A stretch of 64,000 nucleotides of DNA, taken from Aplectana chamaeleonis (Eukaryota; Nematoda; Chromadorea; Rhabditida; Cosmocercidae). Both the position numbers and the translations under genes were made by a program. The notes under the pieces were generated by a model. It was given only the letters and a program-made list of their open reading frames with translations. It was not told the origin of the DNA and searched no databases. Where the stretch lies: assembly GCA_029168955.1 (NCBI GenBank), contig JAPDOI010000137.1, positions 207,501 to 271,500 of the forward strand. Reading direction: 5' to 3'. Below, one piece after another: positions 55,582 to 64,000 of this stretch. Numbering within the stretch: position 1 is the first letter of the stretch; each line of letters starts with the position of its first letter.

Positions 55582-57347
55582 CAATGATGTTCGGCAATTG
55601 TAGTTTGCCGTTTGTCGTTTGCCGGCCATTTTTAGGCTTTTTTGCCGTTTGTCGTTAGCCGGAATTTCTGTTGTTTTTCCGGCAAAACCCGGGAAAAATT
55701 AAATGAAAACGCCACCTATGTTCACGGTCATGTAGGCACAATGGGTGAGCCGATAATCCGTTGTTCGCTATGCCGTTGTCCGAGAGTTTTCACTTATCTA
55801 TTTTCCTCTTCGCCGCCTGTCTACTTCTGGGCAAGATAAGCGATAAAAATCGGTTTACACTCTCACTATAGGTATGCTGCTGTGCAAGCGTGCATGTGTG
55901 GACGCGTGAGTGAAGCGTTTACGATGAGCTCTGATTCCGAGCTCTCTGCAGGTACAAACTCTGGAGCAGATCTAGTGGGCTCTCAATTTCGAATGTCACC
56001 AGCAGCGGAGCGGCGGGCCTTGGAGAAATATAACATGTCATAAGGATGCTTTATTGAGAAAGTGACCGCTCGCTGCTGGTGGTGGTCAAAACCGAGTACC
56101 CACTAAAAGTGCCCCAGGGGGCGTATGCATACATCCCCGCTGGGGGGGGAGAGCTAATACGTATCAAATGCCAACCTATTCCGTGTGAAAACAGGGAAAA
56201 GCTAGAGACGCATGCAAATATTTGAAGTTTTGAACCTTTGAAAACCGGTTTGATTCTTGACCGGTGTTGTGGTTGGACCTTCTCGAGCTTCGATGCGACT
56301 GTACTGAACCATTACTAATGAGACTACCTTTTACGGTACACTGCTATCCCCTCAACCGTCCCCTTACCACAGAGCAGGGAGAAGGCTGAGAGGAAGCCAC
56401 CTCACTTATCATAAATTTCTAACAGATTCTGGTGTAGCTAAAAAAACAGGAAACATTCGTATGACACACGTGGGCAGGAACTCTGAGGAAGTTTGCCGCC
56501 GCAGTGCCAGGAAGGTACCGCGACCCTCGACTGTGCCGCGATAGTTTCACGTAGAACCGTAGCTGCTCCGTGATGACTGGTGTGCCGTGGAGACTCTATG
56601 GCAGTGTCTTGAGGGTCGACAACACACGCTACTTCGCCGCGACAGTACAGCGGCAATTTCGTGTTGGAACCGCACGGGCCCCGAGAGGATGCATCAGCAA
56701 CCCCGCGTCGACTACGATGCATTGTTCTGTGTGGTAGAATGAGATTTTCGCCAGCTCAGTAGCCCAGGATTGAGGGACATCCCGTATCTCCTAGGTCGAA
56801 ATAAGGGGACTACCCTCCGTCCCTATCAGATAGAGGACGTAGGCACCTCACAATCAAGTGTGTATGTATTGTTGTTCGTAGGCTCACCCAGTTGTATTAT
56901 GACTCATTTCATATGAGTAACTCGCAGTCGGTGCTATCTTTGTTAGTACGCTACCGATCGCAGACCCGCAGTGCACTACCGCGGAGCCGCAGCGGCGTCA
57001 TCGCCGGGCTACCATGACATTGCCGCTGCGACTCTGCGATAATGCCGCTTTAGTGCCTGTAGAAGCCTAGGCAGTTTTATCGCAAAGCCGAAGCGGCGAT
57101 TTCTTTGATTTCCGAAGCGTCCCACATGTCTTTTTTTCTGTTCACCTGATGCCTTGAATTGGAACTATCCCCTTGAATTGGAATTATTACAATGTTGACG
57201 GCTTATGTGAATAACTTTTAGGTGAATCTAAAGGATGAGGTTTTTTTCCGTTTGCCGATTGCCGTTTGCCGTTTTCCGGCCGTTTTTGGGATTTTCTTGC
57301 CGATTGCCGTTTGCCGAATTCTCAAAATCGTTTGCCGCACATCACTG
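55582..57347. mobile_element. hAT-type non-autonomous element with perfect 8-bp TSD
   Basis: The ends CAATGATGTTCGGCAA and TTTGCCGCACATCACTG are near complements. ATCACCAC flanks both sides (55574-55581, 57348-57355). GCCGTTTGCCGATTGCC-type subterminal repeats occur at both ends. A hairpin MITE (55996-56084) and GC-rich GCCGCTGCGAC repeats (56440-57110) lie inside. No transposase. Confidence 0.85.
55996..56084. mobile_element. Short hairpin MITE (CACCAGCAGCG family)
   Basis: CACCAGCAGCGGAGCGG / CCGCTCGCTGCTGGTGG arms. Third copy of the family at 8855 and 28234. Confidence 0.7.
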
Positions 57348-57440
57348 ATCACCACGCTCCTTGATTTTGTACACAAAATCTTGATGTCAGTCATGATAGT
57401 TTCTCTTTATCATGATAGGTCATCGTTTGTAAAACATTAA

Positions 57441-57883
57441 AGGCAGGGTTCTTGATAAAATCGGTTATTTTGCTATCCTCATGGAATAGTAGATCTGAGC
57501 ATCACAAATGTGAAAACAAGTAAAAAATTGGAGAAAAAGCGCTCAGTAACAAGTTATTGCTCGGTGTCCTCCCGCCCCCAATCACCGAGATTTGCGTAGA
57601 AGCCTGTTTTGCCAACTTTTAGTTTTCCTCTAAAGTAACTTTTGAACATTACTGGAGACTACTGATTACTTTAACAACAAATTAAATGACGGATAAGCAA
57701 GCATTAATGAAAATCGCGTTAATTCGGGGGCCGGCCGACACCGGTTATTAGCCGTTATACCTTGTTTTCGAGCGTTTTTTCCGCGAATTTCCGGGTTCTT
57801 ACACTTACTTTTAGTTTTGTGGTGGCCAAATCTACATTCTCATGAGGAGAGCTCCAAAGTAGTTTTTATCACGAACTCTGCCT
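57441..57883. mobile_element. TTAA-type MITE sharing its right TTAA with the next element
   Basis: AGGCAGGGTTCTTGATAAAA / TTTTTATCACGAACTCTGCCT, TTAA at 57437-57440 and 57884-57887. Confidence 0.8.
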
Positions 57884-57887
57884 TTAA

Positions 57888-58484
57888 AGGCATGAAAACC
57901 ATACTTGGGTTTTTGACTTTTTCGTGTTGTTATATCTCTATAGTGACTGACGGTTGCAAAAAGCCCCCTCAAAAACGTCAACTTTTCAAGAAAAACCCAT
58001 TTTAAGAAAGCTTAATACAAATTTGAAATTCCCGCCGACATCAACTTGGGATAGTTGCGCGAAGAACGCAAGGAACACTTTTACGATTCGTTCCTTGGCG
58101 CAGCGTCGGAAGCAATTCACCGAGGATGCCATTCAGACGAGCGATCTTTTTTCTTCAACGAAACTGAAAAGGGTTACTAACCTGCTGCGTCCATTGCTGT
58201 CAGCTGCTTTCGATCGATGCCGAGCGTGAAATCGAGTGGCATGTGAACTGCTCCCTACGACGCGTCAACGCACGATCGCCGGCAGCGACCACGGAGTTTT
58301 GCACCTTGTAACAACAGATCGACCCCAAGGCCGGCCCCAAAAACCCAGGAAGCCTTTTTCAGGTAAGTAGATCTCCGTTCAGAGGCGATTTCGGAACTCC
58401 AAACTTTCTGAGTGACATTGTCATGACCCCCTAGTCCGACTGAACGCAAAGGCTAGAATTCGGTTTTCATCAAGTACGATGCCT
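57888..58484. mobile_element. TTAA-type MITE, AGGCATGAAAACC subfamily
   Basis: AGGCATGAAAACC at the left and GGTTTTCATCAAGTACGATGCCT at the right, TTAA at 57884-57887 (shared) and 58485-58488. The 91-codon frame inside (57954-58229) has no motif. Confidence 0.75.
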
Positions 58485-58833
58485 TTAAATGTGCCCCGTG
58501 TAGTCTACCGCTGAGTAAACTTCAGTAAGAGATCGTGAGATCTTATTTATCTCGCAGGACGTGTCTTCTTCGCCGCAGCAATACCAAACACATCTTCAGC
58601 CATAGCATCGTGATCATTGAGGGATCCTGCCGAATTTCTTTGACGGTTTTCTTTTTCTTGAAAAACTTGGCTGGAAGTATGCGTAATAATTTGGAGCAGC
58701 GATGAAAGTAGGAATGTGACAAGCGTCGGTTTCTTGTGAATGGAGTTTGATACTCGACGCTGCACACCCTTCCTCTGTTTGGTCTAAAACTCCATACTTC
58801 GAGAGTCGTAGTCTCCGCTTAAGCCTCCAAATC

Positions 58834-60883
58834 TTATTCAAAAGCATCTAGGGCAGAACGACGTTCGCTCAACAGCTCCAGCTTTAATACCTTGATTCGA
58901 CTACCGTAGGCTGGCAAATTTGCAGGACTAACTCGGAAGCAACGTAGGTATACTATTTTGATGAAAAAACGCTGTACTTTCTCCGGAGCATCAATGTATC
59001 TTTTTCTGTAAGGACTCCAAACGACTACGTCGCTTTCGATGAGAGGTCGCACATAAGCTTTGAACATTCGAGATAGGATGAGTGGATCGATCACCCAGGC
59101 GGTAACTCCTCAATAGTCGAAACATGCAATTCTCGTAGACTCTATTGTTTTTGATATGTGTGTCAAAAAAAGTTTCTCGTCAATTAGTATTCCCAAGTAT
59201 TTTACCACACGAACAGCATTGAAGGCAGCACATGGATGCAAAAAGTTAGGTGTTCTAGGAATTTGGCTCCCCAGATAGGTAATGCATGTTTTGGTAGGAG
59301 AAGGTGTGAGTTGCAAGTCTTGGATATAGCAAACCAGTTTCGAGATGGAACTTTGCAAAGGAACATGTGCCTCGTCTTTGTCTTCTATATCACAGAATAA
59401 ATACATTTTTACATCATCAGAAAGCATTTTGACCGTAACATCAGGATGTGTTTTACAGACTGATGGCAGATCATACAGAAAGATGTTAAAAAGAAGTGGA
59501 CCTAGAGCACTGCCCTGCGGCACTCCACTTCCTACCGAACGATTGGAGGATATGGAATTTTTAACTTTGACACAAAATTGTCGGTCAGTAAGAAAATATT
59601 TCAACCAGCACCAAAGATTATCTTTTGTACCTATGCTACTCAGCTTATGCAATAACTTCGCATGACTTACTGTATCAAATGCCCTGGCGGCATCGTAGAA
59701 GACGACATCTATTGCGTGATTCAGTGAGCCATGGTACAGCCACTGATGGACTGAGTCAAGTAGAATGTCGCTAGTAGATGTATTCGCGCGAAATCCATAT
59801 TGTTCATCAAGGAAGATTCCGAAGCGGGCCAAGAACTCATCGAGTCGTTCTTTCACACACTTTTCCACAATTTTCCATGCAGTGCTGGTAATAGAAGTGG
59901 GCCGGTAGTCGGAAGCTGATGCGGATGGGGGATTTTATTGATAGACGTTACAATAGTATTTTTCCACAGGACCATGTTAAAACGTAGAGATATGTTCAAG
60001 ATGTGTGCCAATGGCAGAGATAGTTCTTTAGCCCAGGGTCGGAAAATAATCTAAGGAATACCGTCAAAAGGTTGGGAGCAAGATGATTTCAGTTTTGCAG
60101 CGTGCCTATCGACATCCTGAGGAAGTATCAAAGAGGAACTGATACCACGTGATACGGCTTGCCTGCAATCTGGTAGGATGCCATTGTCAACAATGAAAAT
60201 CGAGCTAAAGTAATCGGAAAGCAGCTCAGATTTCTCTAGGTCACTGAACACAGCTTCGCCACTACTGTTCCTAAGCACAGGAAAGGTTGGGGGATTTCTT
60301 ATCCTCGCATTTATATATTGGTAGAGCTTACTGAAATTCCGTGACGAAAATAGAATTTTTTATCTATTCTTGATGTACTTTAGGCTGAATTTAGTCAATT
60401 TCGCGGAAGTAGAATCATATTTTTCTTTAACACCAGCACGATGAATGCGATGAAGCAGAAACTCCTATGACAACCTTGTAATATACTCGGGAAATTTTTC
60501 ACTGTTAGGTTGTCTAGAGGAGAGAGGTACATAGTTGCATATGAGATAAACAAGAGTATCGCAAAATCTCTTGTTTAAATCATCGACGTCAACGAAATTT
60601 GCAAACAATTGCTCCCAATCTATTTTATTCAAGTCCTATTTCAAAGATGCAGAATCAGTGTTTTTGAAGTCAAAAAATAGTTGAGATAAACAAGGGGGCA
60701 TGATAGCATACGCAACGAAAAGGCTATTATGGCATGGTCTGAATTCGCCAATGGGCACATTACGTCTAATCTACCAACTAGGTCATTATTATCTGTGTGC
60801 TCAATGATATTTATGGAGATTTCCAGGAAACTGCGAGAGATCTGCCTCAAAACTATTCTGTAGAGGTTGTTTTGGGTGCTCAA
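58834..60883 (-). pseudogene. Decayed LINE: endonuclease tail, reverse transcriptase and thumb
   Basis: Reading down the minus strand: SDHAIIAFSLR (end of an APE endonuclease, about 60740), a linker with FSDLEKSELLSDYFSSIF, SITSTAWKIVEKCVKERLDE, EQYGFRANTSTSDILLD, motif A FYDAARAFDTVSH, LKYFLTDRQFCVKVKN, motif B GVPQGSALGPLLFNIFLYDL, motif C LSDDVKMYL, VVKYLGILID, and after a stop YVRPLIESDVVVWSPY and APEKVQRFFIKIVY. The catalytic box is SDD where most LINEs have ADD. Several frameshifts and a stop (near 59100) make it inactive. The order of domains is complete from the end of EN to the thumb. CR1/jockey-like by the VPQGSxLGPLLF and VRPLxE patterns; a different family from the 12.3 and 35.5 kb fragments. 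Confidence 0.92.
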
Positions 60884-61130
60884 AGCGAATTTTAGTCTCT
60901 TTTATCGATTTTCAATAGATAACGATAGGTTGCAGTAAGTGTACGGTAGTTTGGTAAAAGTTTCAGATCTGTCTGGAAGCTTCTCTGTGGGGGCTAGTCG
61001 GGATGCTGTCGAAAAAATTGAGGCCCATCCATCGATTTTCAAAATACAAAGGTAGGTTGCTTAAGCTAAATGGCAAAGTATCTACCATAACCTACAGTAT
61101 GCCTGAGATGACAGAGAAAGGGATTCCAGA
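60860..61130. repeat. Diverged tandem units related to 23860-24500
   Basis: TTGTTTTGGGTGCTCAAAGC...ATCGATTTTCAA and GGGGGCTAGTCGGGATGCTG...CATCGATTTTCAAAAT are two units of the same family. Confidence 0.55.
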
Positions 61131-61857
61131 ATCGTGTTTAGGAGCTCAACGACACTAGACATAAGGATGTCGACAAACAAATTTCAGATTCGTCTTCAGC
61201 ATCTCAATTGCCCCTACTCGCATGCTCGGAGCGGAATCCGATTCCCTCGAACACTTCGATAATTTGGGCAGGTGAGCCGACAAGAGCAGAAAACGTGAAC
61301 AATCTTTCTTTAGAGTGGGCAGCTGAGGAGGAGCCACTAGCATTCCACATTCGAAAAATAGGTGTAGACAAATGCATTCCAACTGGAATCGCCATTCTTA
61401 CCAAAAGGTGTTCTCCGAGATGAATTTCACGTTCTGATCGCTCTGCTGTTTGCAGGGCGTGAAACGTAAGAGTGAGACAAGTGAAAAAAAAATCGGCATG
61501 TTGGGTGAATTCTGTTTGAGCTGACGCTGTCTAAATAGTGACAAAAATAATAAGGCGACCTTCCCCCTGTGCTCCTTCCATGGAGACTTGCTCACATTTC
61601 CCCTCATTCATTTGTGAGCTCGGCGTGAACCGTAATCCCTGCCGCTACTGTGCAAGATGTGAATGTTGGCGGCATTCTGTTGTCCCACACTCTTTAAGTG
61701 ACGTTAATCGGACAAATCAACATTGAGGAAGGTGCAAATAAGTACTAGAGAAACATTTGTGCAAACCCGACCATTACAAAATACAAAGGGCCACCGAAAG
61801 GCGGAAATCCGCTCGAGACGGCGTTCCGTTGAGGTCACGGGGGATTTATTCGGGGCC
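61131..61857. other. Intergenic, no gene recognised
   Basis: Several short frames overlap on both strands. None has a motif; the Cys-containing peptide at 61538-61726 does not match a known finger pattern. Confidence 0.35.
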
Positions 61858-61865
61858 GTCGGTAG

Positions 61866-62793
61866 CAGAAGTGTGCATTTTCCGTTTGCCGATTTACCGA
61901 TTTTCCGGATTTACCGGTGTTTTTGGGTAAATTTTGTTTTACCGATTTACCGACTTTTTCTCGAAATTTACCGAAATTTTCACAGAATTTTTTGTTCAGA
62001 AAATACAGAATTTTTTTTTGTAGAGCATTGTTTTGCCTAATCGGCCTACTTCTTACTCGTATATCACAGGTTTGCCACTGTTATGGCATGCCATTGGCGC
62101 GATCTCCTTCTTCATCCTTCTTTTTGTTACTCTTTTAATCACTTTGGTTTACTTTTGAATTTTCAAACGATCACTTCACTTTTTGTGTCACGTGCTTTTT
62201 CTTATCGAGATACTACTTCGAGGAATACATAATTCATTCAAAAATGTCAACAGGTTTGCCAGGCGGCAGAGTCCTGAAGCAGATAATCCAGGAACCGGAA
62301 AAGTTCCCCTCGAAGCCTCCGGGCACAACACTGAATCCACTGCAGTTCTGGAACGACTCCATTGAACATCATCGTACCCGCACTTTTCCTCAATGACCAA
62401 TAAGTATTTTTGCACACCTTCTGGCACAGTTGAAGCGGGAATGATGTTTTTCTCAGCTGACCTGATTTTGAGTGACTACAGAAAGGCCTTGATCACAAAA
62501 AATTTTGAAATGTTACTTTTTCTCAAAATCAACGTCCAGCTGACCAGGTTCAGCCGTTGAGCTCAGTTTAATGTGTAAAACTCGCTCATCATTTGCACTA
62601 TCCTCATGCATCATTGAAAATGATACATAAATATTATCGGTCATTTGTTGTGCTATCGTCTGTGCAAGGCACCAAAAAGCCAAAGTCAGAATTTCTACCG
62701 AATTTTCCGTTTTTACAGTATTTACCGGAAAAAAAATCGGTGAAAAATGTTTCGGTAAAAAATATACCGGAAACAATTTTCCGCACACCCCTG
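61866..62793. mobile_element. hAT-type element with perfect 8-bp TSD
   Basis: The ends CAGAAGTGTGC and GCACACCCCTG are flanked by GTCGGTAG on both sides (61858-61865, 62794-62801). TTTACCGG / CCGGTAAA subterminal repeats occur near both ends. 928 bp, no transposase. Confidence 0.85.
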
Positions 62794-63109
62794 GTCGGTA
62801 GCATGGAGATTGGACAACACAACGGTCATACTACTCAACAGAATATGGTGCGAACTTCAAATCCACTTTTCGGATGAAAGGATTTATTTCAGCACATGAT
62901 TCCTGTATATGATTAATTGTTTGAGCGGTGCCATCAAGAAGAGGGTTTGCCCAGTCAGCGGCGTTGTCGGGTGTTGTGGAACCACAGGGTCTCGTCAGAC
63001 ACTACGACGCCCGTCGCACAGGGTTTCCAATCCAGTCGAATTCATCAACGGGGACCGTATTCATGAAAGGTTTACCCACCGGGTACATTTGAAGCAGAAC
63101 TCCCCCCCC

Positions 63110-63440
63110 CCTATCACGCCTCTTCACAAGGAGAAGAACTGTTTATTGTGACAATGAAATCAGTTCCGTAGCGATCTTATGGATTTCTCGAATTTCCAAC
63201 GCTTCTGTCTTTCATTTTGACTATTCTTCATTATATATTTTTCCATGTTCCAATTATCCCCATTATTCAACGAAGGCAATAACTCATCGGAAAGCTAGTC
63301 CGGACGAGAAAACCATTTCGAATAATTCAGCCGTTTTTGCGCGCTTTTCGTTGTTTTTTTTGGTGATTTTAGCAACACATGGTGGTCCATTGGTTTATGC
63401 GAGATTTCTGAAAAGAATATATTAGTCAAAACTGCCCTAA
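63110..63440. mobile_element. Decayed TTAA-type MITE (484-bp subfamily)
   Basis: Interior blocks recall the 5436/38520/54989 copies (GTTTATTGTGACAATGAAATC, the stretch around ACACATGGTGGTCCATTGG). The ends are lost. Confidence 0.45.
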
Positions 63441-63524
63441 ATACAAAGAGGCTCCACACATGTGAGAGTGAAATGCATCTAGTCTCATTAAATGTTCTCT
63501 CGCCACTTGAAGACCGCTACATGA

Positions 63525-63990
63525 AGGCAGTGTTCATGATGATTATCACATTCGAGCTCGACTCAAAAATGAGGTTGTTTGGTCGTGAGTTAACGACTAT
63601 GAAAGAATCAGCGAAGACAAACGCTCAGAATAAGCTAAAACACCGGTTTCCAACGCACGTACAAATTCAGGGCGCGGACGAGTTCACACGCTCTGCTAGT
63701 TTCCGCAAGCGCGCTAAGGACAAAATCTGCGCAAATCGATAAGGCTGGACGTGGCGGAGTTTCTTGGAAGTTTGTCCTCAAAAACGTCCGCGGCGCCACA
63801 AGCTCTCCAGAACGGGGGGCGGGGCGGGTTAAGCAGGCGTACTGGGCTAACGAAATCTTCACTTCGCGACCGTTTTTATCGATATCCGGCCCGTTTTCGC
63901 TGCTTTCCTCGACCCTTCCCCCTCCAGCACCTGCCAGCAAAGTGTTTCACCTCAAAAATTTGGAAGCGAGATTCATCGTTAACACTGCCT
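63525..63990. mobile_element. TTAA-type MITE at the window end
   Basis: AGGCAGTGTTCATGATGATT (after ATGA, a mutated TTAA) and TTCATCGTTAACACTGCCT followed by TTAA (63991-63994). The frames inside (63473-63742 +, 63635-63940 -) overlap on opposite strands and are part of the repeat. Confidence 0.75.
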
Positions 63991-64000
63991 TTAAATCAGC

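Overview
This is a 64 kb stretch of eukaryotic nuclear DNA, almost certainly from a parasitic-type (strongylid, hookworm-like) nematode. The anchor is a complete six-exon cuticlin gene (cut-1 type ZP-domain protein, 8203-11237, + strand). It has the short introns and TTTCAG-type acceptors typical of nematodes, plus a possible spliced-leader acceptor directly at the ATG. The order-level placement is inference from the cuticlin and the repeat style, not a database result.

Genes are sparse. Besides the cuticlin there is one unrecognised two-exon small gene (51749-52044) with a broken paralogous copy at 48.6-48.9 kb. There are also several short decayed coding stretches (28.85-29.39, 44.02, 53.74 kb) and fragments of several non-LTR retrotransposons: a 5' part with PHD finger, 2A-like peptide and APE endonuclease at 1.4-3.1 kb, and reverse-transcriptase parts at 12.3, 23.4, 35.5, 36.7 and 58.8-60.9 kb.

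Most of the window is nested, non-autonomous DNA transposons whose ends and target-site duplications (TSDs) can be read directly. (1) hAT-type elements with CAGnnnTGTGCGG-like ends and 8-bp TSDs: 15822-22072, 16136-16447, 55582-57347, 61866-62793. (2) A 4.3 kb foldback, Mutator-like element with a perfect 9-bp TSD, 37485-41814. (3) A piggyBac-like element with TTAA ends inside a 2.3 kb direct duplication (22.2-24.5 and 34.2-36.6 kb). (4) About a dozen TTAA-flanked AGGCAGTG... MITEs, five of them in a chain sharing junctions at 30.7-33.1 kb. (5) TA-flanked palindromic MITEs at 5.0, 14.3, 25.9, 26.3, 28.0 and 36.9 kb. (6) Six otherwise unlike elements that all end in 5'-CTCnG...CnGAG-3' and, where readable, have a 2-bp TSD (6.0, 14.4, 19.8, 26.9, 42.1, 50.3 kb). 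Several of these carry arrays of short palindromes; I cannot place them in a known superfamily, and they are the best candidate for something undescribed.

Other notable signals are a hammerhead-ribozyme-like core occurring twice, tRNA-like promoters mirrored in a large inverted repeat, four-level hairpin-in-hairpin nesting at 27.8-28.5 kb, and GC-rich minisatellite at 45.6-46.7 kb. Nothing bacterial, no CRISPR array and no rRNA gene was seen.
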